From assembly GCA_963781065.1 (NCBI GenBank), contig CAWAET010000006.1, positions 9,582-73,581 on the forward strand: 64,000 nt of DNA, written 5' to 3'. The notes under the pieces were generated by a model. It was not told where the DNA came from and did no database searches. It was given only the letters and a program-made list of their open reading frames with translations. Below are positions 10,895-19,465 of this stretch, piece by piece (positions within the stretch are counted from its first letter, which is position 1; the number at the start of each line of letters is the position of its first letter). The stretch is from CALZJC01 sp963781065. Lineage in GTDB: Bacteria; Acidobacteriota; Thermoanaerobaculia; Multivoradales; JAHEKO01. Made by a program: the position numbers and the translations under genes.

Positions 10895-11437
10895 ATGCAG
10901 ATCGACTACGTTTCCCGTAACTTCGACCTCGACGACGCGATGCGAGAGTACGTCGCGTCCAAGCTGGAGAAGCTGGGCCGCTTCCTCGACGAGCCGGTCG
11001 AGATGAGAGTGACCCTGGTACAGGAGAAGTATCGCCAGATCGCTGAGCTGAACGTTGCCCATCGCCACGGCCATCTCCAGGCCGCCGGCGAGACCGAGCA
11101 CATGCGCGACAGTGTCAACCAGGTGGTCGACAGGATCGAGAAGCAGGCGCGCCGTTCGCGCAAGAAGTTCATGGACAAGCGGCGCAAGGCCGATCGGGAC
11201 AACGGCCTGCACCAGTGGCCGGTGGATGTCCTCGAACGGGGCAGCGTCGGCGACAGCCTGCCGCGGATCATCAAGAGCAGCACGCTGAACATCAAGCCGA
11301 TGGGTCTCGAGGAGGCGGCGCTGCAGCTGGAGGGCGCCAACAACGACTTCGTCGTTTTCCGCGACACCCGTACCGACCGGGTGTGCGTGCTGTACAAGCG
11401 GCGGGACCAGAACTACGGATTGATCTCGCCCGACTGA
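10895..11437 (+). CDS. hpf: Ribosome hibernation promoting factor, long form
   Basis: The 180-residue product has the RaiA/HPF N-terminal domain (residues 1-100, beta-alpha-beta with basic helices) and the C-terminal dimerisation domain of long HPF (about 120-178, with VFRDTRTDRVCVLYKRRDQNYGLI). Long HPF drives 100S ribosome dimer formation during slow growth. A strong GGGAGGAGAG site ends just before the ATG. Placement after rpoN and before ptsN is the conserved neighbourhood of sigma-54-linked hpf. Confidence 0.92.
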   Translation: MQIDYVSRNFDLDDAMREYVASKLEKLGRFLDEPVEMRVTLVQEKYRQIAELNVAHRHGHLQAAGETEHMRDSVNQVVDRIEKQARRSRKKFMDKRRKADRDNGLHQWPVDVLERGSVGDSLPRIIKSSTLNIKPMGLEEAALQLEGANNDFVVFRDTRTDRVCVLYKRRDQNYGLISPD

Positions 11438-11473
11438 CGCCGGCACCGCGCCGGCGCTCGAGGACAAGTAGCC

Positions 11474-11932
11474 ATGCTTCTCAGCGCACTCACGCGCCCC
11501 GACCTGATCTTCGTCGACCTGCCCGGGGCGGACGGGCCCACCGTTCTTCGCGCCTTCGCCGAGCGCGTTGTCGAGGCGGGCGTCGTGGACGACGCCGACC
11601 TGCTCTACCGCCGGCTGCTCGAGCGCGAGAAGCTGGGCAGCACCGCGCTGGGGCACGGCGTCGCGGTGCCGCACTGCAAGATCGAGGGTCTGCGCGAGGT
11701 GGTCGTGGCGGTCGGGCTGTTTCGCAAGGGGATCGACTTCGAAGCGACCGACGGCGAGCCGGTGCGGCTGCTGTTCCTGGTTGTCTCGCCCAGCGCCTCG
11801 CCGGCCGCGCACCTGCAGTCGCTGGCGGCGATCTCCCGCTGGGTCCGTGGCGACCACCACGTCGAGCGGGTGCTCGCTCTGGCGGACCCGCAGGCGATCT
11901 TCGACCTGCTCGACAAGCAGGGCGAGGCGTAG
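11474..11932 (+). CDS. ptsN: PTS IIA-like nitrogen regulatory protein (EIIA-Ntr)
   Basis: PtsN accepts phosphate from HPr-type carriers and acts as a regulator rather than as part of sugar uptake. The 152-residue product matches the EIIA(Fru/Ntr) fold: LGSTALGHGVAVPHCK contains the phosphorylatable His at about residue 67, followed by the VGLFRKGIDFEATDGEPVRLLFLV core. It lies between hpf and hprK, 9 bases before the hprK GTG. No membrane EIIB or EIIC gene is nearby, so a regulatory role is inferred. Confidence 0.88.
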   Translation: MLLSALTRPDLIFVDLPGADGPTVLRAFAERVVEAGVVDDADLLYRRLLEREKLGSTALGHGVAVPHCKIEGLREVVVAVGLFRKGIDFEATDGEPVRLLFLVVSPSASPAAHLQSLAAISRWVRGDHHVERVLALADPQAIFDLLDKQGEA

Positions 11933-11941
11933 GGAGCGACC

Positions 11942-12895
11942 GTGTCGGACAGCGCCGTTGTCGAGGTTCGCGAGCTGCTGGGGGACGAGCTCTCCGATCT
12001 CGAGATCCGTGTGGTCTGCGGCGCGAGCCGGCTTGGCAATGCCATTACGAATCCGCGGGTCCAGAAGCCCGGCCTGGCCTTCGCCGGCTACTACGAGTAC
12101 ATCAAGCCGGGCCGGGTGCAGATCATCGGCGAGAGCGAGACCGCGTTTCTGACCCGGCTGCCGCTGGAGGTGCGCCGGGAGCGGTTTCGCAACATCATCG
12201 CGCTCGACATCCCGGTGTTCATCATCACCAAGGGCCTCGAGCCGGAGCCGGAGCTGCTCGCCCGCTGTCGCGAGATCGAGCTGCCGGTGTTGTCGTCGAC
12301 CGCGCTCTCGTCGTCGGTGATCAAGCGGATCAGCTACTTCCTGGAAGAGAGCCTGGTGCCGTCGACTCGCGTGCACGGGGTGCTGCTGGACGTCTACGGC
12401 CTGGGCGTGCTGCTGATCGGCTCGAGCGGCGCCGGCAAGAGCGAGGCCGCCCTCGACCTGATCACCCGCGGCCACAGCCTGGTCGCCGACGATCGGGTGT
12501 GGATCAAGCGCTATCCCAACGGCGAGCTGCTGGGCACATGCGAGGAGCCGCTGCGTCACCACATGGAGCTACGCGGCATCGGCATCATCAACGTGCAGGA
12601 TCTGTTCGGGCTCGCCGCCGTTCGCGAGCGCAAGCCGATCGACCTGGTCATCGAGCTCGAGCACTGGGACGAGACCAAGGCCTACGACCGGCTGGGCCTC
12701 GACGAGACGGTCCACGAGATCCTGGACACGCCCTGTCCGTACCTCAAGCTGCCGGTGGCGCTGGGCCGCAACGTCTCCAATCTGATCGAGATCGCGGTGC
12801 GCAACCACGTCCTCAAGCTCCAGGGGCACAACTCGGCGCGCGAGTTCACCCGAAAGCTGGAAGCGAAGATGGCGCAAGAGAAGCGTAAGGACTAG
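11942..12895 (+). CDS. hprK: HPr kinase/phosphorylase
   Basis: HprK phosphorylates HPr on Ser46 with ATP or pyrophosphate and can reverse the reaction. The 317-residue protein has the family's N-terminal domain and the kinase domain with P-loop GSSGAGKS at residues 160-167, the VADDRV segment, and the signature RGIGIINVQDLFG. Translation starts at GTG 11942. HPr encoded at 14228 keeps Ser46, so this kinase has a matching substrate in the same operon. Confidence 0.94.
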   Translation: MSDSAVVEVRELLGDELSDLEIRVVCGASRLGNAITNPRVQKPGLAFAGYYEYIKPGRVQIIGESETAFLTRLPLEVRRERFRNIIALDIPVFIITKGLEPEPELLARCREIELPVLSSTALSSSVIKRISYFLEESLVPSTRVHGVLLDVYGLGVLLIGSSGAGKSEAALDLITRGHSLVADDRVWIKRYPNGELLGTCEEPLRHHMELRGIGIINVQDLFGLAAVRERKPIDLVIELEHWDETKAYDRLGLDETVHEILDTPCPYLKLPVALGRNVSNLIEIAVRNHVLKLQGHNSAREFTRKLEAKMAQEKRKD

Positions 12896-12898
12896 GCG

Positions 12899-13786
12899 GT
12901 GCTGGACGACCCCAGCAGCGGCGCCGAGTCCAAGCCCAGGCTGGTGCTGATCACCGGTCTGTCCGGTTCGGGCAAGAGCACGGTCGGCAAGTGCTTCGAA
13001 GACCTCGGCTACTACTGCGTCGACAACCTGCCGCTGCCGCTGCTGCGCAGCTTTCTCGCCGACCCCCTGGTCGAGGGGCACCACCGCATCGCCGTTGTCA
13101 CCGACGTTCGGGCGCCGGGGTTCGCCGGCGAGTTCCCGCTGCTGTTCGACGAGATCGACCGCGATCTCGTGGACCCCTTCCTGCTCTTTATCGAGGCCTC
13201 CGACGACATCCTCGTGCGCCGTTTCTCGGAGACCCGCCGGCCCCACCCGCTGGCCGGCACGCGGTCCGTCATCGAGGGCATCCGCGCCGAGCGTGAGCTG
13301 ATGACCGAGGTCCGCGCCCGGGCCGACCGCCTGTTGGACTCGAGCGACTGGTCGATCCACGAGCTGCGCGCCCACGTCTACCGGGACTTCGGCGGCGAGG
13401 GCGTGCGGCGCCACGGTCTGGTGGTCTCGCTGGTCAGCTTCGGCTACAAGCACGGCATCCCCGCCGGCGCCGACCTGCTGTTCGACGTCCGCTTCCTGCC
13501 CAACCCCTACTTCGTGCCGGGGCTGCGCGAGAAGACCGGCCGGGACGAGGAGGTGCAGCGCTTCCTCGAAGGCCAGGCCGAGTTCCAGGAGGTGATCGAC
13601 CGCTTCGCCGACCTGCTGCTCTATCTGCTGCCGCGATACGCGGGCGAGTTGCGCAGCTACCTGTCGGTCGGGATCGGCTGCACCGGCGGCCGGCACCGCT
13701 CGGTGGCGATGGTGGAACGGCTCGAGGCGCGCCTCGCCGAGGCGGGCTGGAAGGTGCGGGCGAGCCACCGCGACGTCGACCGCTAG
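12899..13786 (+). CDS. rapZ: RNase adapter / nucleotide-binding protein RapZ
   Basis: RapZ (YvcJ/YhbJ) is a P-loop protein that in enterobacteria binds small RNAs and glucosamine-6-phosphate. The 295-residue product has Walker A GLSGSGKS at residues 20-27, DLGYYCVDNLPL, and the C-terminal block ending SVGIGCTGGRHRSV that is specific to the family. It begins with GTG three bases after the hprK stop, so translational coupling is likely. The position among ptsN, hprK and ptsH matches the known rapZ neighbourhood. Confidence 0.93.
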   Translation: MLDDPSSGAESKPRLVLITGLSGSGKSTVGKCFEDLGYYCVDNLPLPLLRSFLADPLVEGHHRIAVVTDVRAPGFAGEFPLLFDEIDRDLVDPFLLFIEASDDILVRRFSETRRPHPLAGTRSVIEGIRAERELMTEVRARADRLLDSSDWSIHELRAHVYRDFGGEGVRRHGLVVSLVSFGYKHGIPAGADLLFDVRFLPNPYFVPGLREKTGRDEEVQRFLEGQAEFQEVIDRFADLLLYLLPRYAGELRSYLSVGIGCTGGRHRSVAMVERLEARLAEAGWKVRASHRDVDR

Positions 13787-13821
13787 CAGGCCGGTACGAT
13801 CCCAGCCGGAAGGAGACAGCG

Positions 13822-14241
13822 ATCGTCACCACCCTCATCGTCAGCCAGGGCGGGCTCGCCAACGAGCTGCTGGCCGCGGCGCGCCGGATCGTCGGCGACG
13901 CCTGCCCGATGGCGGCCCTCAGCCTGGACTGGGAAGACAGCTTCGAGGCGGCCTGCGAGAAGTTGCGGGGCGCCGTGGCCGAGCTGCCGGTCGACAGCGA
14001 CGGGCTGCTGATCCTCACCGATATCTACGGCGGCACTCCCAGCAACGTGGCGCTGACCCTGCGCCAGCCGGGCAAGGTCGAGGTCGTCAGCGGCGTCAAC
14101 CTGCCGATGGTGGTGCGACTCGGCTGCCGCGCCGCGCCCGGCATGACGCTCGAGCAGACGGCCGAGTGGATCGGCAGCAAGGCGCGAGCGAGTATCTGCC
14201 ACGGCGAGGCGCGGCCGAACGGACACCATGATCCAGCGTGA
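13822..14241 (+). CDS. EIIA(Man)-family protein lacking the usual active-site His; start codon uncertain
   Basis: The frame ending at 14241 shows the EIIA-Man fold: the LIVSQGGLANELLAAARRI strand-helix and the DIYGGTPSN loop (Asp about residue 67). Homology begins at an ATC codon at 13822, six bases after AAGGAG (13810-13815). No ATG, GTG or TTG lies in a sensible upstream position; the first ATG (13909) would remove the first strand and helix. Either ATC is used or a base is wrong. The loop that normally reads THG with the phosphorylated His reads SQG (Gln about residue 9). The gene overlaps ptsH by 14 bases. A regulatory, non-transferring role is inference. Confidence 0.7.
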   Translation: MVTTLIVSQGGLANELLAAARRIVGDACPMAALSLDWEDSFEAACEKLRGAVAELPVDSDGLLILTDIYGGTPSNVALTLRQPGKVEVVSGVNLPMVVRLGCRAAPGMTLEQTAEWIGSKARASICHGEARPNGHHDPA

Positions 14242-14497
14242 GCTCGCGGTAATCAACCGGCTTGGGCTGCACGCCCGCGCCGCCGCCAAGCTGGTGCATG
14301 CCGCCGGCGCCTTCTCGAGTCAGATCTACCTCGCCAAGGACGGTGACGAGGTCGACGCCAAGAGCATCCTCGGCATCTTGCTGCTGGCCGCGGCCCAGGG
14401 CAGCACGGTGACGATCCGCTGCGAGGGAGCGGACGAGCAGGAGGCGGTCGAGGCGATCGCCGCCCTCTTCGGCGACCGCTTCGGCGAAGAGGGCTGA
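14228..14497 (+). CDS. ptsH: Phosphocarrier protein HPr
   Basis: The 89-residue protein has all HPr hallmarks: NRLGLHARAA with His15, the site phosphorylated by enzyme I, and KSILGILLLAA with Ser46, the HprK target. Its start overlaps the EIIA-Man-like gene and ptsI follows after 20 bases, with GGGAGAGA before the ptsI ATG. It can link enzyme I to PtsN. Confidence 0.94.
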   Translation: MIQRELAVINRLGLHARAAAKLVHAAGAFSSQIYLAKDGDEVDAKSILGILLLAAAQGSTVTIRCEGADEQEAVEAIAALFGDRFGEEG

Positions 14498-14517
14498 CGG
14501 GGAAGGGGAGAGAGAAG

Positions 14518-16257
14518 ATGGAGGAGCTACAGGGGCTCGGAGTCTCCCCGGGCATCGCGTGCGGCCGCGCCGTCTGCCTGGAGACGGCCGCCGACGGGGT
14601 CATGCGCATCCCGCTCGAGCCCGAGGCGGTCGAAGCCGAGGTGGAGCGGCTCGACCGAGCGGTGCAGACGACTCGCGAAGAGCTGGCGGTGACCCGCCGC
14701 AAGGCCGAGCAGGTGGTTGGCGAGGAGCTGGCCTCGGTATTCGATGCCCACACCCTCTTGCTCACCGACCGGGCGCTGCTGGACCGGATCGAGCGACTGA
14801 TCCGCGAGGAGCGGGTCAACGCCGAATGGGCGGTGCACCGAACCGGCGAGGAGCTCGGCGAGCGGTTCCTGGCGATCGACGCGCCGCACCTGCGCGAGCG
14901 CTACGAGGACCTGCGCGACGTCAGCCGCTATCTGCTCCGCTGCCTGCAGGGCCTCGACCATCACCACGACATCTCCGAGGTCGAGGGCGAGGTCGTGATC
15001 GTCGCCCACGACCTGACGCCGTCGCAGGCGGTGCAGCTCGGCCGGGGCCGGGTGGTGGGCTTCGCCGTCGAGACCGGCGGCCCCACCTCGCACACGGCGA
15101 TCATCGCCCGCGCGCTGGCGGTGCCGCTGGTGGCCGGGCTGCCCGGTGTGGTCGGCCGGGTGACGCAGGAGACGCCGGTCCTGGTGGACGGCACCCGCGG
15201 CGTCGTGGTCATCGAGCCGGATGCCGAGCGGCTGCGCCAGTTCGAGCTCGAGTTGCGACGGCGTGAAGAGCGCGACAGCGACCGCGCCGCCACCCGGTTG
15301 CTCCCGTGCGAAAGCCTGGACGGGGTGCGGATCTCGCTGCTGGCCAACGTCGAGCTGCTCGAGGAGATCGCCCTGGCCCAGCGGTACGGCGCCGAGGGCG
15401 TGGGCCTTTACCGCAGCGAGTTCCTCTACATCGAGCGCACGCCGGAGCTGCCCGATGAAGAGGATCACCTCGATACCTACCGCCGGTTGATCGAGGCGAT
15501 GAGCCCAGACCCGGTCATCGTGCGCACGCTGGACCTGGGCGGGCGCAAGCTGGCGCGAGAGGTCTTGCACACCGAAGAGGACAATCCGGTACTGGGCCTG
15601 CGCGGGATTCGGCTGACCATGGCGCGCCCCGAGATCTTCCGCACCCAGCTGCGCGGCCTGTTCCGTGCCGGCGCCACCGGGCCGCTGTCGATCATGCTGC
15701 CGATGGTGACGACGGTGTCCGAGATCCGCGAGTTCCGCACCTTCGCCGGCGGCATCCTGGACGAGCTGCGCCGGGAGGGCGTTCCCTGCTGCGACAGCTA
15801 CCGGCTGGGGGCCATGATCGAGGTGCCCTCGGCCGCCCTCACCGCCGACGCGCTGGTGCGCGAGGTCGACTTCGTCTCGATCGGCACCAACGACCTGATC
15901 CAATACGCCCTGGCCGTCGACCGCAACAACGAGCACGTCTCGCACCTCTACCGGCCGCTGCATCCGGCGATCCTGAGAATGATACGATTTGTCCTCGACG
16001 CCGCGGGCGAGGCCGGCGTGGAGGTGTCGCTGTGCGGCGAGATGGGGGCGGATGCGGCGGCGGCGGCGCTGCTGGTCGGGATGGGGCTGCGGCGCATCTC
16101 GTTGAGCCCGCGGATGATCCCCGAGGTCAAGACCCGGATCCGCAGAATGAACGTAGAAGAGATGGCCGGTGTCGCCAGCAAATGCCTCGCCTGTGGCACC
16201 GCCGAGGAAGTCGAGGACCTGATGCGCGGTAGCCTACCGGCGCCGGAAGCGGGCTGA
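14518..16257 (+). CDS. ptsI: Phosphoenolpyruvate-protein phosphotransferase, enzyme I
   Basis: Enzyme I takes phosphate from phosphoenolpyruvate and passes it to HPr. The 579-residue product has the HPr-binding helical domain, the phosphohistidine domain with GGPTSHTAI (His about residue 192), and the PEP-binding barrel with GVGLYRSEFLY, IGTNDLIQYALAVDRNN and the SLCGEMG block. Length matches E. coli EI (575). It closes the regulatory PTS block; the cupin gene starts 4 bases later. Confidence 0.95.
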   Translation: MEELQGLGVSPGIACGRAVCLETAADGVMRIPLEPEAVEAEVERLDRAVQTTREELAVTRRKAEQVVGEELASVFDAHTLLLTDRALLDRIERLIREERVNAEWAVHRTGEELGERFLAIDAPHLRERYEDLRDVSRYLLRCLQGLDHHHDISEVEGEVVIVAHDLTPSQAVQLGRGRVVGFAVETGGPTSHTAIIARALAVPLVAGLPGVVGRVTQETPVLVDGTRGVVVIEPDAERLRQFELELRRREERDSDRAATRLLPCESLDGVRISLLANVELLEEIALAQRYGAEGVGLYRSEFLYIERTPELPDEEDHLDTYRRLIEAMSPDPVIVRTLDLGGRKLAREVLHTEEDNPVLGLRGIRLTMARPEIFRTQLRGLFRAGATGPLSIMLPMVTTVSEIREFRTFAGGILDELRREGVPCCDSYRLGAMIEVPSAALTADALVREVDFVSIGTNDLIQYALAVDRNNEHVSHLYRPLHPAILRMIRFVLDAAGEAGVEVSLCGEMGADAAAAALLVGMGLRRISLSPRMIPEVKTRIRRMNVEEMAGVASKCLACGTAEEVEDLMRGSLPAPEAG

Positions 16258-16261
16258 GACG

Positions 16262-16615
16262 ATGCTGAAGAAGGTCGAGAAAGTCGAGAAGCCCTGGGGC
16301 TACGAGTTGATCTACGCCCACACGGAGCGCTACGCCGGCAAGATCCTGCACGTCGACCCGGGGCAGGCCCTGTCGCTGCAGTATCACGAGAACAAGGACG
16401 AGACCCTCTTCCTGATGGAGGGCGAATACCGCCTCGTGGTCGAAGAGGCGGGCGAGATGGTCGAGCGCACCGTCCGCGCCGGCGAGGCGTACCACATTCC
16501 GCCCGGAACCCGGCACCGGATGGTCGCCGGGCCCGAGGGCTGCGACATCCTCGAGGTCTCGACTCCCGAGCTGGGCGACGTCGTGCGGCTCGAAGACCGC
16601 TACGGACGTGTCTAG
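16262..16615 (+). CDS. Cupin protein, mannose-6-phosphate isomerase type
   Basis: The 117-residue product is a single cupin barrel. It carries the metal-binding motif pattern QYHENKDETLFLMEGEY (His and Glu ligands) and a second motif around YHIPPGTRHRMVAG. The N-terminus KPWGYELIYA resembles type II mannose-6-phosphate isomerase and the cupin end of mannose-1-phosphate guanylyltransferases. The substrate is not clear from sequence. It starts 4 bases after ptsI, so it is probably cotranscribed; a link between phosphosugar metabolism and the PTS block is only suggestive. Confidence 0.75.
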   Translation: MLKKVEKVEKPWGYELIYAHTERYAGKILHVDPGQALSLQYHENKDETLFLMEGEYRLVVEEAGEMVERTVRAGEAYHIPPGTRHRMVAGPEGCDILEVSTPELGDVVRLEDRYGRV

Positions 16616-17450
16616 CCTGCTCCTCGCGCGGCGGCAGGGCAGAACGCCGGACATGACGCTGTGCGCCCTGGCCGCTCTCGCGGTCGCGGTTGCCGCCTGC
16701 GGCAGCCCCCGGCCACCGGCGGCGCCGCCGCCGAGGACCGTTGCCGGCGCCGAGCCCGGCGAGCCCGAGGTGGCGACACAGGCGGAGCCGGCGCCGCCCG
16801 AGCGGCGCGCCGTGCCGGAGCTCGTGCCGTCACCCCGGGTGGTGATCGAGCCGGCCGAGCCCGAGCCCGCCGGCACCGAGCCCACCCTGGCCGAGGCCGC
16901 CCAGCGCGAGCGCGAGCGGCGCCAGCAAACCGGCCAACCGATCGCCGTGATCACCGACGCCAACCTGAGCGAGCACGCCGTGGGTCAGCTGACCTTCATG
17001 GAGGACGAGGCCCCGAAGCCGGCGGACGCCGCTGCCGCGGGCACGGCCGGCGCGGAGGAGGGGCCCGACGAGCAGTACTGGCGCGAGCGCGTGCGCGAGA
17101 TCCGCCAGCGCTGGGCCGACACGGCGGCGCAGGTTCCGACCCTCGAGGAGAGGGTGGCCGAGCTCCGGCGCCGCTTCTACGAGGCCGACGACGCCTACTA
17201 TCGCGACACCAGGATCAAGCCGGCCTGGGACCGCGCCATCGACCTGATCGCCCAGGCCCGGGCCGAGGCCGAGGTCCACCGGGCCGAGCTGGACGCGGCG
17301 CTCGAGGAGGGCCGGCGGGCCGGCGCGCTGCCCGGCTGGCTGCGCGAGGGGATCGAGCTCGAGCCGGAGGCAGCCGAGCCGGAGCGCGCCGGCGCCGAGC
17401 CCGGCGAGCCCAGGATCGTCGAGCCGGTGGAGGGGGGCGGCGGAGCATGA
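16608..17450 (+). CDS. Lipoprotein with Pro/Glu-rich linker and coiled-coil, unknown function
   Basis: A GTG at 16608 overlaps the cupin stop; an ATG at 16653 would give a more typical lipoprotein start with a hydrophobic stretch ending LAVAVAAC, a good lipobox. Behind the Cys lies about 80 residues rich in Pro, Glu and Ala, then a charged helical segment (about residues 155-250) with Arg/Glu heptad-like spacing, Trp pairs and a YYRDTRIKPAW motif. I do not recognise a named family. The stop overlaps the miaB ATG (ATGA). An envelope location is inferred from the lipobox. Confidence 0.65.
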   Translation: MSSLLLARRQGRTPDMTLCALAALAVAVAACGSPRPPAAPPPRTVAGAEPGEPEVATQAEPAPPERRAVPELVPSPRVVIEPAEPEPAGTEPTLAEAAQRERERRQQTGQPIAVITDANLSEHAVGQLTFMEDEAPKPADAAAAGTAGAEEGPDEQYWRERVREIRQRWADTAAQVPTLEERVAELRRRFYEADDAYYRDTRIKPAWDRAIDLIAQARAEAEVHRAELDAALEEGRRAGALPGWLREGIELEPEAAEPERAGAEPGEPRIVEPVEGGGGA

Positions 17451-18790
17451 GCCGACCGACGACCCCACCGGCGACCCCGCGGCGCTACTTCGTCGAGACC
17501 TGGGGCTGCCAGATGAACCAGCTGGACTCGCAGCGGATGGCCGGCCAGCTGATGCAGCTCGGCATCCTGCCGACGCTGCGGCCCGACGAGGCGGATGTCA
17601 TCCTGCTCAACTCCTGCAGCGTGCGCGACAAGGCCGAGCAGAAGGTCTACTCGAGCCTCGGCCGCTACCGGAGATTCAAACGGCTCAAGCCGTCGCTGCT
17701 GATCGGCCTGTGCGGCTGCGTGGCGCAACAGGAGGGCGAGCGCGCGCTCGAGCGCGTGCCGGATCTCGACTTCGTCCTCGGGCCGGCGCGGATCGGCGAG
17801 TTGACCGACGTGATCGCGCGCCGGCGGCGGGGCGAGCGGCCGGTGGCCACCGGCTTCCCGGACGCCGTGGACTACGCCTTCGACACGATCGCCCGCGACG
17901 GCGTCTACAAGGGCATGGTGACGATCATCGAGGGCTGCAACAAGAAGTGCACGTTCTGCATCGTGCCGCAGACCCGCGGTCCCGAGCGCAGCCGGCCGCT
18001 CGAAGAGATCGTCGCCGAGGTGCGCCACCTGGTGGCGTTCGGCTTTCTCGAGATCGAGCTGTTGGGACAAACCGTCAACCATTGGCGCGAACCGGGCGGC
18101 GAGCCGGACTTCGCCGACCTGCTCGATGCGGTGGCCGGCGTGCCGGGAGTGGAGCGGTTGCGGTTCGTCACCTCCTACCCGCGCGACTTCACGCCGCGCA
18201 TGGTCGAGAAGATCGGCCGCCATCCGAACATCTGTCCCTATCTGCACCTGCCGGTCCAGTCCGGCTCGGACCGGGTGCTGCGGCGCATGGCGCGCGGCTA
18301 CACCGTCGACGGCTACCGGCGGCTCGCCGACTCGCTGCGCGCGGCCCGCCCCGAGCTGGCCCTGTCGACCGACATCATCGTCGGCTTCCCGGGGGAGACC
18401 GAAGACGACTTCCAGGCGACGATGGACCTGGTGCGCGAGCTGCGCTTCTCGTCGGTCTTTGCCTTCAAGTACTCGCCGAGGCCGGGCACCGCTGCGCCGC
18501 GCCTCGGCGGCGACGTCGAGCCCGAGGTGGCGGACCGCCGCCTGCAGGAGCTTCTGGCCACCCAGCAGGAGATCCAGCAACGCCTCAACCGCCGCCTGGA
18601 GGGCGAGGTGCTCGACGTCCTGGTCACGGGCTGGGGCCGCGAAGCGGCGACTCAGTGCGGCCGCACGTCCTGCCACCGCATCGTCCACTTCCCGGCGGAC
18701 AACGGCGGCGCGCCGCTCGGCCGGATCCTGCCGGTGGTGATCGAGCGCGGCAACCCGAACAGCCTCCTCGGCCGAGCCGCGCCCATCTGA
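17447..18790 (+). CDS. miaB: tRNA-2-methylthio-N6-dimethylallyladenosine synthase MiaB
   Basis: MiaB adds the methylthio group to i6A37 of tRNAs reading UNN codons. The 447-residue protein has the N-terminal methylthiotransferase domain (ETWGCQMNQLDSQ and LNSCSVRDKAE cysteines), the radical SAM CxxxCxxC motif at about residues 164-171 (CNKKCTFC), the LGQTVN segment and a C-terminal TRAM-like domain. The ATG at 17447 overlaps the stop of the lipoprotein gene. The frame is open farther upstream, but that is an artefact of GC-rich codons. Confidence 0.94.
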   Translation: MSRPTTPPATPRRYFVETWGCQMNQLDSQRMAGQLMQLGILPTLRPDEADVILLNSCSVRDKAEQKVYSSLGRYRRFKRLKPSLLIGLCGCVAQQEGERALERVPDLDFVLGPARIGELTDVIARRRRGERPVATGFPDAVDYAFDTIARDGVYKGMVTIIEGCNKKCTFCIVPQTRGPERSRPLEEIVAEVRHLVAFGFLEIELLGQTVNHWREPGGEPDFADLLDAVAGVPGVERLRFVTSYPRDFTPRMVEKIGRHPNICPYLHLPVQSGSDRVLRRMARGYTVDGYRRLADSLRAARPELALSTDIIVGFPGETEDDFQATMDLVRELRFSSVFAFKYSPRPGTAAPRLGGDVEPEVADRRLQELLATQQEIQQRLNRRLEGEVLDVLVTGWGREAATQCGRTSCHRIVHFPADNGGAPLGRILPVVIERGNPNSLLGRAAPI

Positions 18791-18803
18791 CCGCCCGGCG
18801 CCC

Positions 18804-18832
18804 TTGACCTGGCCAATGCGGGCGCCCAGAAT
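18804..18832 (+). promoter_or_regulatory. Promoter before the bifunctional nuclease gene
   Basis: TTGACC (18804-18809), 17 bases, CAGAAT (18827-18832). The expected start near 18840 is only a few bases from the ATG at 18843, so the transcript would be nearly leaderless. Confidence 0.5.
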
Positions 18833-18842
18833 AGGCTCCCAC

Positions 18843-19340
18843 ATGGCCGACAGCGAACCGATCCGGATGCAGATCAAGGGGCTGATGCTGGACCCTTCGT
18901 CCAAGCTGCCCATCGTCATCCTGCGAGACGACGACAGCCGTTACCTGCTGCCAATCTGGATCGGCGTCTTCGAGGCCAACGCCATTGCCCTGCGGGTCGA
19001 AGAGATCGAGACCCCGCGGCCGATGACCCACGATCTGCTGCAGGCGGCACTCGCCAAGCTGGAAGTGGTGGTGGAGAAGGTGCTGATCTCGGATCTGCAG
19101 GAGAACACCTTCTACGCGCTGATCTACTTGCGCCACAACGGCGAGCAGGTGACCCTGGACTCGCGTCCCAGCGACGCCATTGCGCTGGCCCTCCGGGCCG
19201 AGGCGCCGATCTTCGTGCTCCCCAAGGTCCTGGAGAGCGCCAAGTCGCTCGACATGACCCAGTCGATCCAGGACGACGACCGGATGAAGAAGTGGCTCGA
19301 AGACGTCGATCCGGACGAACTGGGCAAGTACAAGATGTAG
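18843..19340 (+). CDS. Bifunctional nuclease (BFN/DUF151) family protein
   Basis: The 165-residue product has the DUF151 pattern: LPIWIGVFEANAIALRVE, RPMTHDLL near residue 60, and LDSRPSDAIALALRAEAPIFV around residues 105-125. Proteins of this family have been described as bifunctional DNase/RNase in plants, and they are common beside miaB in bacteria. A TTG at 18804 would extend it, but that TTG is the -35 of the promoter. ATG 18843 gives the usual start just before the first strand. No Shine-Dalgarno sequence is visible. Confidence 0.82.
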   Translation: MADSEPIRMQIKGLMLDPSSKLPIVILRDDDSRYLLPIWIGVFEANAIALRVEEIETPRPMTHDLLQAALAKLEVVVEKVLISDLQENTFYALIYLRHNGEQVTLDSRPSDAIALALRAEAPIFVLPKVLESAKSLDMTQSIQDDDRMKKWLEDVDPDELGKYKM

Positions 19341-19424
19341 GCCGGTTTCGGTTTGTTTGTCTAAGAGTCTTGTTTTCAATGGCTTAGCGCCAATGTCGGC
19401 GCGCCGACATCGAGCCGGCACCGC

Positions 19425-19454
19425 TTGACCCGCTCCCTGACGGCCGTTTAGACT
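19425..19454 (+). promoter_or_regulatory. Sigma-70 type promoter of parAB
   Basis: TTGACC (19425-19430), 18 bases, TAGACT (19449-19454). Transcription would begin near 19461, about 5 bases before the parA ATG at 19466, with no room for a ribosome site. Confidence 0.65.
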
Positions 19455-19465
19455 GACTCCTCTCG

